A DNA stretch of 8,145 nt. It comes from Planctomycetia bacterium (GTDB taxonomy: Bacteria; Planctomycetota; UBA11346). The stretch lies in contig SYDV01000354.1 in NCBI GenBank assembly GCA_005801395.1, positions 1 through 8,145 on the forward strand, given 5' to 3'. Positions 1 through 7,301 of this stretch are shown in pieces. The first letter of the stretch is position 1. Every line of letters starts with the position of its first letter. The notes under the pieces are model-generated. The model had not been told where the DNA came from. It saw nothing but the letters and a program-made list of their open reading frames with translations, and ran no database searches. The translations under genes and the position numbers were made by a program.

Positions 1-376
1 CATCAGTTAATTGTTTTAGGATTACAGCCCAGACGTCTTCATTTTTTCGTACAAACACGGGCTTGTCGATGCTGCCATAGGCGACAAATACTCCCATGGT
101 CATGCCTAATTTCGTTAATTCCTGACCTATTTTCGTTTGCATCTCAACCGATTGGTCGCCAACGCGATTATCTTCCCAGGCAGTAAAGCCTTGATCAGCA
201 GCAAATTTAATTTGGTCGAGATAGTCTTCGCCGCCTTTATTCTTAAACATTCCAGGATGTGGCGCATATTTTAATTTAAACGCAGGTTGCGTCCCGACGA
301 GTGGTAAGGTCCCAAGTGGAGCTAATGACGCGAGGCCTAAGGTAGCACAACAATGTAAAAACGTGCGACGTTGCAT
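1..376 (-). CDS. Hydroxypyruvate isomerase-like / sugar-phosphate isomerase TIM-barrel protein, exported, partial (C-terminus beyond window)
   Basis: This is an open minus-strand frame from an ATG at 376 to the window edge: 125 codons, no stop. The N-terminus MQRRTFLHCC followed by a hydrophobic stretch to about residue 28 resembles a twin-arginine (Tat) signal (RRTFL), so the enzyme is probably exported folded. Residues 34-45 (KLKYAPHPGMFK) and 58-70 (FAADQGFTAWEDN), then GMTMGVFVA (91-99), match the start of the xylose-isomerase-like TIM barrel as seen in hydroxypyruvate-isomerase-family proteins, many of which carry Tat signals in Planctomycetes and Verrucomicrobia. The metal ligands and catalytic residues would lie in the missing part, so the substrate cannot be judged. 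The start is supported by GGAG (384-387), 7 nt upstream. It is separated by 128 bp from the upstream gene at 505-921, so it may have its own promoter. The family call is fairly secure; hydroxypyruvate as substrate is not. Confidence 0.8.
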   Translation of the reverse strand, partial: MQRRTFLHCCATLGLASLAPLGTLPLVGTQPAFKLKYAPHPGMFKNKGGEDYLDQIKFAADQGFTAWEDNRVGDQSVEMQTKIGQELTKLGMTMGVFVAYGSIDKPVFVRKNEDVWAVILKQLTD

Positions 377-504
377 GGGTGGGCTCCAGAGTGGGTAATA
401 AAAGAGGTTCTTACCGCTGCATCTGGGATGCTCAAGCAATGATACCTAAGCAAAAATGGCAGGTTAAATGGCGGTTGAAAACAAGGGAAAAGAACAAGGC
501 GAAT

Positions 505-921
505 TTACTGAATTAACTGCGCATCCGCATCCGGTTTCCCCGTTTGCATTTCGCGCGGGGATATTTCGCGTCGTTGAATCCAATAATATTGTCCGTTAAT
601 GGTTCGCAGGCATGCTCGGCCTTGCCCTGCGTTGTGAGGCGTGCTCCAAGCCCACCAGCTGATTCCTTTATTCGCGCCATTCACTGTACCGGCGAGGTCT
701 TGGTTGGGAGAATTCATGGTGGCCAACGCGGCGGGAATATCGTTATAATGGATCGCGCGTACGTAATATTCAGCCTGATAGCGCTCTAATTCTTGCATCA
801 GGGCAAGGCGGGCTTTTTCACAACGGTTTATTTCACTTTGTGCTAGGTTGAAATAAACACCGACAACGATGACCAACAATAATGCAACAACGTAACCGAT
901 TATCAGACGATGACGTTTCAT
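505..921 (-). CDS. Hypothetical small membrane-anchored protein (138 aa)
   Basis: I do not recognise this protein. It begins with a short basic stretch (MKRHR), then one strong hydrophobic segment at about residues 6-26, then a soluble region, which suggests an N-in anchor with the rest outside the membrane. Residues 30-55 are charged and probably helical. The second half is rich in aromatics (SWWAW at 88-92, QYYWIQRRE at 111-119) and has two cysteines, Cys34 and Cys104, that could pair outside the cell. The shape resembles a minor pilin or secretion-system component, but the prepilin peptidase motif (G-F-[TS]-x-x-E) is absent, so I do not make that call. It starts 23 nt after the stop of the 945-2396 gene on the same strand and is probably cotranscribed. 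The ribosome site is weak (AGGCGG about 13 nt upstream), which may mean translation depends on the preceding gene. Confidence 0.7.
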   Translation of the reverse strand: MKRHRLIIGYVVALLLVIVVGVYFNLAQSEINRCEKARLALMQELERYQAEYYVRAIHYNDIPAALATMNSPNQDLAGTVNGANKGISWWAWSTPHNAGQGRACLRTINGQYYWIQRREISPREMQTGKPDADAQLIQ

Positions 922-944
922 GAAATATCGATACCGCCTAGAAT

Positions 945-2396
945 TTATTTAACCGTGAATGGAAGAGTGAGATTACCAGCATTATTATCGGTCAATCCCG
1001 TGATGGTCGTTTTAATGTGATGTGGCCCTGGGGCGAGACGACCGAGGTTGAGTACGAGTAAAGGGCGAGCAACGTCCTTGTTCGCAGATGCCGGACGCGA
1101 TCCCGCGGTAACCGTGATGGCTACCGTTACGACACGTTCACTTATTTTTAGATCAGTGACTAAGGTGCCGTTTTCGATTTGATCAGAGGGGAAACCGCTA
1201 AAATTAGGCAGGCGGATAAAGACCAGGACATCGTCAGTGGCCTGCAACATTGGCGATTTTGATCCAACGGAGGCTGCCCAAACCGGGATGGCTTGGTCGG
1301 AGCGTGTCCAATTAATCGCTGCGATGTTACTGACTGCCATGGCGGGAAGATCAGGTGGTTCGGTAATGGATTTTCGTGCCTCATCATCAATCGGAAAGTA
1401 TTGATATGTTGGGCCAACGGTTGAAGGCGTCACAGATAGGGTGGCGACGTTGGCTAAGTCAATTTTGCTTTTATCACTCATCGTGACGGTCATGGCGCCA
1501 CTTAAAGCAGGAGGATCGGTTAATACCGCGCGTGCGATTAATTCATCCCAACGGTTATGTAAATTTGCGCTGGTGAGCGCATCAGTTTTAGGGGAAATGG
1601 AAATATAACTGCGGCCGCGCGGTTCTTGCATCAATACCGACATTGGTCGTGGTTGTTCGCCAGCAGGTAAATGATTGCGGTAGGACGCCACATTACCGAC
1701 AATCGTGGTGCTGATTTCACTACCAGTGATCGACAAAATGGATTGCTCAATACGAACGGCAGGTTCACCACTGCCGATCAGATATTCATGCATGGGATAT
1801 CGCTGTGCTGAAGACCAGGTGCGAATGAGGCGCCCATCAATCCAGGCGTGTTCTTCGGCGCCGATATCGCCACGTGTGGGGCCAAGTTTCCAGTTACCAC
1901 GTACTTGGCCGTTTTGCAGGGTTGGGTTGCGCAAACCACTTCCGACTTTGGTCAGCGTTTGTTGTTCGGTGTGATAACGCCACACGCTGACGACCCGTTC
2001 ATCTCCTCCACCAGATTCGCTCAATAATAATTCGGGTGCACCATCGCCATCTAAATCGGTCAATGTGCATGGCCATTCATCACTAAAGCGATGAGGCGTT
2101 TGGGCGGTGCTTAATGGCTGGCGAACAATTTCTTGCCAATCCCCGGCGCGATGGACAAAACAGGCAAACGCTAAAACTTCCCCGGATTTCGTGTTGACGC
2201 CAATGGCAATGCGCGCGCGACTTTTAAAAAGATCGCCAATCATAACCGCACCGTGGTCGTAAATTTGCGCTTTAGGTCTATCCGGAGTGGAAGTCATGAT
2301 GCGTTCGCGGATTAAGTCATCGAGTGCATCGCCGGCGTAACTGAGCTGACCGTTAGCCAATACAACACCCAGGATCAGCAAGATGACTGCGCGCAT
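945..2396 (-). CDS. Hypothetical secreted protein with a DxDxDG calcium-type loop (483 aa)
   Basis: Residues 1-21 are a clear Sec signal peptide (MRAVILLILGVVLANG..., with SYAG as likely cleavage area), so the protein is exported. Around residues 60-150 the sequence alternates short beta-like strands and contains DLDGDGAPELLL (114-125), the aspartate-rich loop typical of FG-GAP/VCBS-type calcium-binding repeats; only one copy is visible. Residues 250-350 are Ser/Thr-rich, and the last 95 or so residues (VLVFIRLPNFSGF... to LPFTVK) read as a beta-sandwich with regular hydrophobic alternation. I know no named family and no catalytic motif is apparent, so a binding or structural role outside the cell is the most that can be inferred. 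The start is well supported: GGAGG at 2401-2405 lies 4 nt from the ATG. It sits between another secreted gene (132 bp upstream or more) and a membrane-anchored gene 23 nt downstream. Confidence 0.75.
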   Translation of the reverse strand: MRAVILLILGVVLANGQLSYAGDALDDLIRERIMTSTPDRPKAQIYDHGAVMIGDLFKSRARIAIGVNTKSGEVLAFACFVHRAGDWQEIVRQPLSTAQTPHRFSDEWPCTLTDLDGDGAPELLLSESGGGDERVVSVWRYHTEQQTLTKVGSGLRNPTLQNGQVRGNWKLGPTRGDIGAEEHAWIDGRLIRTWSSAQRYPMHEYLIGSGEPAVRIEQSILSITGSEISTTIVGNVASYRNHLPAGEQPRPMSVLMQEPRGRSYISISPKTDALTSANLHNRWDELIARAVLTDPPALSGAMTVTMSDKSKIDLANVATLSVTPSTVGPTYQYFPIDDEARKSITEPPDLPAMAVSNIAAINWTRSDQAIPVWAASVGSKSPMLQATDDVLVFIRLPNFSGFPSDQIENGTLVTDLKISERVVTVAITVTAGSRPASANKDVARPLLVLNLGRLAPGPHHIKTTITGLTDNNAGNLTLPFTVK

Positions 2397-2528
2397 GATA
2401 CCTCCATGAGTACATCCTTACTATGCAAGTAGGTCCCGCGCAGAGCAACGTCTGCTTTATTCCTGGGGGCTTACAAACGATCTCGCCGTTTGGTATTGAG
2501 TTGGTATCGAGGATTGTCGAAACAAAGG
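2397..2528 (-). other. 132-bp intergenic region between two secreted-protein genes
   Basis: This gap probably holds the end of one transcript and the promoter of the next, both on the minus strand. I see no strong GC hairpin with a T-run on the minus strand and no convincing -10/-35 pair. A weak 5-bp stem (2440-2444 with 2451-2455) is the only structure noticed. Confidence 0.3.
2401..2405 (-). promoter_or_regulatory. Ribosome binding site of the 483-aa secreted protein gene
   Basis: Read on the minus strand the sequence is GGAGG, followed by TATC and the ATG at 2396. This fixes the start, since the signal peptide begins immediately there. Confidence 0.6.
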
Positions 2529-3947
2529 TTAAGGTGTAGCCACTGGATTAATGGCGGCCTGGAGCTGCCCTGGTGCGTGTAAATAGGTTTTGATGAATAA
2601 CGCAATATTATCTTGTGATGTAATGCGTTGCTGATGCATCAATATGGCATCGCGAAACCGACCGAGATCTAAGTAAGCTTGGTAATCATCGGGTACTTGA
2701 ATGTTATTTGCCCGCAAGACACCATGATTGTACTGTTCTATTTCTAATTTTATTTGTAGTTCTTGACCACCTGGGTGATATTCAATGGTTTTTCCGTCCA
2801 TTTTATAAATGTGTTTTTTCTGGGCCGCTTGCCACCAGTCACCGCGTGAAATCGGCCCTTTGGATATTCGGGCAAGGGCGACTTGGTGATTTTTTGTCAT
2901 TAGCTCTATACGTCCCATCATGACGCGATTGATTTGCGCAGGACGAGAAAGTGTGAGCGGTAAATAGTGATCGGTCCACGCTCGAGGTAAGAGAAAGAAG
3001 AGGCGCATACCAGGGGCTTGGAAATACGATGCTTCCCAGGTCGCAAGCATGGCGTGGGCTTCATCAGCAAATAAGCCATCGGCGACCAAAGCGGAATGCA
3101 TATCTTTTTTTAGCGCTGAGAGCGAAGTGGTCGAATAAGCGTCTTCTGTGAATACCGAGGAAGTGTTATTTATCTGAGGTGTTGCCTGTCCGGCGATGTG
3201 ACGAAAAGCGACGGAGTGATTGGGGCGAATATCAACTAACCATAAATCGGGAATCGTAGTGACGGTTTGCTGGTGTGGCGCCGTTAATTTTCGTACATTG
3301 ACCGCGAGCTGGTCGTTTTTTTGGGAAACGATGAAAGGCGCATCTAATTGTCCTAACCCACGATAAAATAAATATCGTTCATGTTCATTACCAACGGTCA
3401 AACGCGCTGCTGCGATCTGCCGTGGGGCGATCCAAACTGGGCTAGTGGTTTCGGGTCCATCGACCTGAGTTCCAGTTTTGATTCCATGCCAAGTTAGCGA
3501 GCTCCTCGTATCTGCGGAAATGGGAGGAATTAATCGCTGTGATCGTAGACTCACCGGCTCGCCATTAACGGTTGGTTCTGCTAGCGGATAAAATTGTGAT
3601 AATATGCCACCCGTAAATGATACAGATAAGGTGAACGGGTCTAATTTGGCACCAGGAGGAACATGCACGTATACCACGGGGGTTTCTAAGCGCATGGTAA
3701 TATTGGGGGCCAGGCGCGGTGATATTTTAACAAATACGGGTGCTAAATCACCATGTGGTCGGAGGAAGAACGGTAATAAATCATGAACGAAATGTGGTAG
3801 TGGTTCTTCATCCGTATTAATGCCGCCAATCGTGCGTCCTTGGGGATCCTGCAGTGAGGTAAACGTCCCCCACTCATGAATAATGAGCGATTCGCTGCCA
3901 TGCGTCAGTGAGGTTAGCAAAGTGAGGGTCAATATGGTGCGTAGCAT
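2529..3947 (-). CDS. Hypothetical secreted protein, HEWGTFT-motif family (472 aa)
   Basis: A signal peptide occupies about residues 1-17 (MLRTILTLTLLTSLTHG). The mature protein opens with IIHEWGTFTSLQDPQG (22-37) and then GGINTDEEPLPHFVH (41-55), with METP-like strand MRLETPVVYV at 85-94. I recall this HEWGTFT opening from uncharacterised exported proteins of Planctomycetes and related phyla; no function is known to me. The C-terminal half contains RLFFLLPRAWTDHYLPL and VMMGRIELMT, also family-like. The frame is open up to an ATG at 3968, but I chose 3947: the sequence GGAG (3954-3957) lies 6 nt before that ATG, and the signal peptide then begins with its basic residue in the normal place. 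Starting at 3968 would add MIVTEMT with no ribosome site. It is divergent from the 4092 operon and 132 bp upstream of the 945-2396 gene. Protein reality is near certain; function is unknown. Confidence 0.8.
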   Translation of the reverse strand: MLRTILTLTLLTSLTHGSESLIIHEWGTFTSLQDPQGRTIGGINTDEEPLPHFVHDLLPFFLRPHGDLAPVFVKISPRLAPNITMRLETPVVYVHVPPGAKLDPFTLSVSFTGGILSQFYPLAEPTVNGEPVSLRSQRLIPPISADTRSSLTWHGIKTGTQVDGPETTSPVWIAPRQIAAARLTVGNEHERYLFYRGLGQLDAPFIVSQKNDQLAVNVRKLTAPHQQTVTTIPDLWLVDIRPNHSVAFRHIAGQATPQINNTSSVFTEDAYSTTSLSALKKDMHSALVADGLFADEAHAMLATWEASYFQAPGMRLFFLLPRAWTDHYLPLTLSRPAQINRVMMGRIELMTKNHQVALARISKGPISRGDWWQAAQKKHIYKMDGKTIEYHPGGQELQIKLEIEQYNHGVLRANNIQVPDDYQAYLDLGRFRDAILMHQQRITSQDNIALFIKTYLHAPGQLQAAINPVATP

Positions 3948-3953
3948 GGTCAT

Positions 3954-3957
3954 CTCC
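3954..3957 (-). promoter_or_regulatory. Ribosome binding site that decides the start of the HEWGTFT-family gene
   Basis: Reading on the minus strand, GGAG is followed by ATGACC and then ATG. It lies directly against the ATG at 3953, too close to serve it, but 6 nt from the ATG at 3947, which is ideal. The ATG at 3968 has no purine-rich site in front of it. Confidence 0.6.
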
Positions 3958-4025
3958 GTGACGATCATGTTAGAGCGGGTCAGATGAGTTGTGTCACGAG
4001 CGTGTAACGACGGGAATTACGCTCA

Positions 4026-4041
4026 GTCGCCGATCGGCGAC
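4026..4041. promoter_or_regulatory. 16-bp perfect palindrome in the divergent intergenic region, possible operator
   Basis: The sequence GTCGCCGATCGGCGAC reads identically on both strands. It sits 50 bp before the start at 4092 and 78 bp before the start at 3947, between the two divergent transcription units, where a dimeric regulator could control one or both. No run of T follows, so it is not a standard terminator. A perfect 16-bp palindrome is expected about once per 65 kb in random sequence. No other copy was noticed in the window. The regulator, if any, is not encoded here. Confidence 0.35.
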
Positions 4042-4091
4042 CTGCCATATCCTGTCTTGCGACGCCCCGGTCAGGTCAACAATGGGCCGCC

Positions 4092-4487
4092 ATGTCCGAG
4101 GATCCCGATTTAGAAGATTTGGCCAAAAAGGCCGGTGGATATACGCCAGAAGCCTTTGCTTTTATCGGTGAAAGTCTTCGTCACGCCGTGCGCTTGCATG
4201 GCAAAGATGCGGCTGAAGGCGAGCAGCGTCATTTGACGGCGCCTGAATTAGTCGAGGGGGTTTTGGATCTCGCGACTAATCGCTTTGGCCTAATGGCAGA
4301 ATTGGTCCTGCGTGAATGGGGTGTGCGAACAAGTGAAGATGTCGGTCGTATTACCTTTGCCTTGATCGACCTGGGTGTGTTTAGCAAGCAGCCGACAGAT
4401 AGTTTGGAGGATTTTGCTGGAGGTCCATCATTTGGACGGGCACTAATCTTGCGCTCTCGTCAACGACTTTGCCCGATAGAAGCGTAA
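4092..4487 (+). CDS. TIGR04138-family protein (Minf_1886-like), Planctomycetes/Verrucomicrobia-restricted
   Basis: This 131-residue soluble, probably cytoplasmic protein matches the small family TIGR04138, a conserved protein of unknown function known from Planctomycetes and Verrucomicrobia. The family landmarks are in order: YTPEAFAFI (17-25), RHLTAPELVEGV (46-57), FGLMAELVLREWGV (65-78), EDVGRITFALIDLGVFSKQ (82-100) and DSLEDF (103-108). The last 20 or so residues (GRALILRSRQRLCPIEA) run past the usual conserved end and look specific to this organism. No enzyme motif is visible. The ATG has no good ribosome site; an out-of-frame ATG lies 10 nt upstream at 4082, so the start is chosen on family match. 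It is the first gene of the plus-strand operon, and its TAA overlaps the next ATG by one base (TAATG). Family identity is strong; function is unknown. Confidence 0.85.
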   Translation: MSEDPDLEDLAKKAGGYTPEAFAFIGESLRHAVRLHGKDAAEGEQRHLTAPELVEGVLDLATNRFGLMAELVLREWGVRTSEDVGRITFALIDLGVFSKQPTDSLEDFAGGPSFGRALILRSRQRLCPIEA

Positions 4488-6268
4488 TGAATGAATTACT
4501 GAAACATCCCATGGTGCGTGTGTTGGTTATTGCAACCACCGTAGCAATGTGCTCCATGGCATTGCGCGAAACCGCCTCCATTACTTTGCCGGTGATTCGC
4601 GCGCTAAAAGAAGTGCTGATCCCGGTGGCGATTGGATTTACCATTGCTTATGTGTTGACGCCCATGGTTGATTGGGTGACCAATCGTTTACGCATTCCGC
4701 GCAGTATATCTACGGGTTTATTCTTTGGTGTGTTTAGTTTAATTGTAACACTCACAATGATGTTAGTGGTGCCGACGGTTATTCGTCAGTCCGCGAGCAT
4801 GACTGAGCGTATTTTTAAGGGCGAGCAATATACCGATATCAATACCAATGGGCATTTTGATGAAGGGGAGCCCTACCTCGATGCCAATGGTAATCGTCGT
4901 TATGATGCCACCGGTATGTTTGCGAGCGCCTTAGTGTGGATTGAAGAGCGCCAAGGCCAACTGCGTCAATTTGCGAAATTGGAACTCGAACGACCAGCGC
5001 GCGCTTTTTTAGCGCTCTATTTAGATGAAACGGCAAAAGAACGCGCATTGATTGATGGGGCGATGGCTGCCGTGCGCGATAATCGATCGGTTGATCAATG
5101 GCCGGAATTATTACGACGTGATCCACCCAGCGATGCGCCATTAGCGTGGGATCGTACGTGGCCTGGGGTAAGTCGTGGCCAAGTGGATGAAGCGTATAAT
5201 CGTTTAGTTCCGGAAATTCGTGAACGGTGGGTACGCAATTTATCGCTCGCCGGACAATCCTATGCCGCTAAACAAACAGAATTATTAACGGCGTTGCGCT
5301 ATGTGCGGCGCGGATTAGATATCTCAGAGAATGATCCGCTGCGTGCCACGGTAGATCGTGTTCGCTTGGCATTGCAAAATGTACCGAGCGAAGATCGCGA
5401 TAAACAAGTCCGTCAATTTGCCCAATGGCTTTCAGAGGAAGAACGGGATGAACAAATTGCCGCACGTGAATTGATGGTCGAATTACGCGGTGACGATAGT
5501 TCATCGCAGTGGATCGCTCCGGTGGTGCAAAATCTTGAAAAAGAAGTGAATACTCAGCTTGATACTTTGCCTGGGCGTTTAGGTAATTGGGCGACCAGCA
5601 GTTTGACCAGTGTTGATGCCGTACTGGCTTTGGGTCTTGATGTGATTTTGGTGCCGATTTATGCCTTTTTCCTAATCTTAGCGATGCCCGCTATTCGTAA
5701 TGGCGTGCGCAAACATTTGCCGGAGTGGAATAAGCCGCAAATGCTGCGAATAATTCGCGATATTGAGCGTGTGGTCGCGGCTTTTTTCCGTGGTCGATTA
5801 ACGGTCTGTCTGATTTGTGCGGTGTTGACGTACGTTGGATTTTTAGCGGTGGGTTTCACTGGCACTGGTGTACCGTATGCGGCGCTCTTTGGTTTGTTGA
5901 TCGGTTTAGCGACGGCAGTGCCATTAGCTGGTTTATTATTCTTGGTCCCGGCAGTCATTATGGCTGGCCTTGATGGCGGATCTGGACTCACCATTACGCT
6001 AATTATTTTAGTCTACACCGTGGTGCAGGTATTGGAAACCGTGGTGCTTACGCCAACGATTATGGGGCACGAAGTTGAACTCCATCCGGTGACTTTGATT
6101 ATTGCGTTGTTGTTGTGTGGTAAATTACTTGGTATTTTGGGCCTGATCTTAGCTGTGCCAATTGCCGCTACCTGTCGAATTTTAGCACGTGAATTTTTCT
6201 TCCCGTGGTTTACCGATTATGTCACTAAAATTCGTCCTGCAGTGAAGACGCCGTTTGATGAAGCGTGA
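4487..6268 (+). CDS. AI-2E family transporter (PF01594, PerM-like) with an enlarged extracytoplasmic loop
   Basis: This 593-residue inner-membrane protein belongs to the AI-2E transporter (UPF0118/PerM) family, whose members are putative exporters or channels with mostly unknown substrates; some act as sodium/proton antiporters. Predicted membrane segments are about 10-26, 38-58, 75-98, then 378-400, 437-457, two within 460-493, 500-523 and 535-563. Family signatures are RGRLTVCLICAVLTYVGF (435-452) and LTPTIMGHEVELHPVTLI (521-538), followed by GKLLGILGLILAVPIAA (545-561). Typical members have about 350 residues; the excess lies between segments 3 and 4 (99-377), which topology places outside the cytoplasm. 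That loop is highly charged and mostly helical, and opens with EF-hand-like sequence at 117-140. The frame also opens at a TTG at 4469, but the ATG at 4487 overlapping the previous stop fits translational coupling. Its end overlaps the thiamine gene by 11 nt. Family is certain; substrate is unknown. Confidence 0.92.
   Translation: MNELLKHPMVRVLVIATTVAMCSMALRETASITLPVIRALKEVLIPVAIGFTIAYVLTPMVDWVTNRLRIPRSISTGLFFGVFSLIVTLTMMLVVPTVIRQSASMTERIFKGEQYTDINTNGHFDEGEPYLDANGNRRYDATGMFASALVWIEERQGQLRQFAKLELERPARAFLALYLDETAKERALIDGAMAAVRDNRSVDQWPELLRRDPPSDAPLAWDRTWPGVSRGQVDEAYNRLVPEIRERWVRNLSLAGQSYAAKQTELLTALRYVRRGLDISENDPLRATVDRVRLALQNVPSEDRDKQVRQFAQWLSEEERDEQIAARELMVELRGDDSSSQWIAPVVQNLEKEVNTQLDTLPGRLGNWATSSLTSVDAVLALGLDVILVPIYAFFLILAMPAIRNGVRKHLPEWNKPQMLRIIRDIERVVAAFFRGRLTVCLICAVLTYVGFLAVGFTGTGVPYAALFGLLIGLATAVPLAGLLFLVPAVIMAGLDGGSGLTITLIILVYTVVQVLETVVLTPTIMGHEVELHPVTLIIALLLCGKLLGILGLILAVPIAATCRILAREFFFPWFTDYVTKIRPAVKTPFDEA
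4835..4906 (+). other. EF-hand-type calcium loop pair inserted in the AI-2E transporter
   Basis: Residues 117-128 of the transporter (DINTNGHFDEGE) fit the canonical 12-residue EF-hand loop at every ligand position: D1, N3, N5, G6, D9, E12. Fifteen residues later DANGNRRYD (132-140) repeats the D1-N3-N5-D9 pattern, but position 12 is Gly143, so the second loop is degenerate. The segment lies just after membrane segment 3 in the predicted extracytoplasmic loop, where calcium is abundant. Similar D-x-N-x-N-G strings occur in secreted calcium-binding repeats. Binding itself is inferred. Confidence 0.6.
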
Positions 6269-7301
6269 CGCTTTACGTATTTTAGATGCTAATGGGAATC
6301 GCGCTGCCGAAGGTTTTCGCGTGCTTGAGGATATTGCGCGTTTTATTCTAGACGATGCGTTCCTGGCAGGATTAGCCAAGCAACAACGACACGCTGTTCG
6401 TGCGGCGCTACCAACCATTGCCGTGGCCGCTCGCGATACCGCTGGTGATGTAGGAACGACCATAACGGCAAGCGATGAACAGGTACGTAGTCGTTTAATT
6501 GATTTAATTCGCGCCAATGCCGCGCGTGCGCAAGAAGCTTTACGTACGGCGGAAGAAACCAGTAAATTATTAGGCTTCGGTCCAGCTGCCAGTGCGCTAG
6601 AAACGGCGCGTTATGCCACGTATCGATTAGAAACGGGATTATTGGCGCGCCTGCCGGCGTGGCGATTATTCCAAGTGCGCTTGTACGCTTTGGTCGATAT
6701 TACGTTAACTGATGATCCGGTTGGTGTGGCTGCGGCCACCGCGCGTGGTGGTGCCGGTGCCGTTCAGTTGCGCGCGAAATCTTTAGCGCCACGGGCCTAT
6801 TATGATTTAGCTGCTCGCGTTGGCGACGCGGTGCGCACAGCTGGTGCGTTGTTTATTGTTAATGATCATGTGGCCATTGCCCGTGCGCTTGATGCTGATG
6901 GCGTGCATATCGGCCAGGACGATTTACCGGTGTCCGCGGCGCGTGCGGTGGTTGGTCCGTGTTGTGCGCTGGGTATTTCTGCGCATACGGCAGAGCAGAT
7001 AAAGACAGGGATTAGTGATGGCGCTGATTATCTCGGTCTTGGTCCCATGTATGCAACCACGACTAAACCGCATGAACCTGAACGTGGTCCAATCTTATTG
7101 GATGCCGCGCATGAATTATTACAGGGTGTTGGTCACCGGCCAAGTTTTGCCATCGGTGGTTTAGATGTAGCGCGAGTTACCGCGCTGAAGTCACGTTTGC
7201 CGCACGGAGTGGCCGTGGCAGGCGCGATTTGTCGTGCGGCCAATCCTGAACGTGCGACAGCGGAATTGCTCAGCATATTATGCCCGGATGAATTACCATG
7301 A
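6258..7301 (+). CDS. thiE: ThiD2-ThiE fusion: HMP-P kinase domain plus thiamine-phosphate synthase
   Basis: This 347-residue cytoplasmic enzyme has two thiamine-pathway domains. Residues 1-125 are the ThiD2 domain (PF17792), shown by RILDANGNRAAEGFRVLEDIARFILDD (7-33) and RANAARAQEALRTAEETSKL (85-104); stand-alone ThiD2 has been reported as a monofunctional HMP-P kinase. Residues 137-345 are ThiE, the TIM barrel that joins HMP-PP and HET-P to thiamine phosphate, with QLRAK (170-174), NDH (202-204), DGVHIGQDDLP (213-223), GISAHT (239-244), DYLGLGPMYATTTKP (257-271), AIGG (298-301) and GVAVAGAI (317-324). All phosphate- and diphosphate-binding motifs look intact. The usual ThiE arginine in NDR is His204 here, a mild difference. 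The ATG at 6258 is used; a TTG codon just before it extends the frame by one residue. It overlaps the transporter gene by 11 nt and the next gene by 4 nt. No TPP riboswitch precedes the gene or the operon. Confidence 0.93.
   Translation: MKRDALRILDANGNRAAEGFRVLEDIARFILDDAFLAGLAKQQRHAVRAALPTIAVAARDTAGDVGTTITASDEQVRSRLIDLIRANAARAQEALRTAEETSKLLGFGPAASALETARYATYRLETGLLARLPAWRLFQVRLYALVDITLTDDPVGVAAATARGGAGAVQLRAKSLAPRAYYDLAARVGDAVRTAGALFIVNDHVAIARALDADGVHIGQDDLPVSAARAVVGPCCALGISAHTAEQIKTGISDGADYLGLGPMYATTTKPHEPERGPILLDAAHELLQGVGHRPSFAIGGLDVARVTALKSRLPHGVAVAGAICRAANPERATAELLSILCPDELP

Noticed and set aside
505..921. Type IV minor pilin
   Set aside because: The general shape fits, but there is no prepilin peptidase cleavage motif and no pilus genes nearby.
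2440..2455. Terminator hairpin GCAGA/TCTGC followed by TTTAT on the plus strand
   Set aside because: The stem has only 5 bp and points along the plus strand, whereas the flanking genes are all on the minus strand.
3969..4091. TPP riboswitch ahead of the thiamine-containing operon
   Set aside because: The conserved core elements of the thi box could not be found by eye, and the palindrome there is not part of such a fold.
4469..4486. TTG start for the transporter
   Set aside because: It has no ribosome site, while the ATG at 4487 overlaps the upstream stop codon in the usual coupled manner.
5659..5994. Minus-strand open frame of 111 codons
   Set aside because: It lies wholly inside the transporter gene, is low-complexity and basic in composition, and has no domain, so it is a shadow of the real frame.
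4487..6268. Quorum-sensing AI-2 exporter role for the transporter
   Set aside because: The family name comes from one proposed member; no luxS or signal gene is nearby, and substrates in this family vary.
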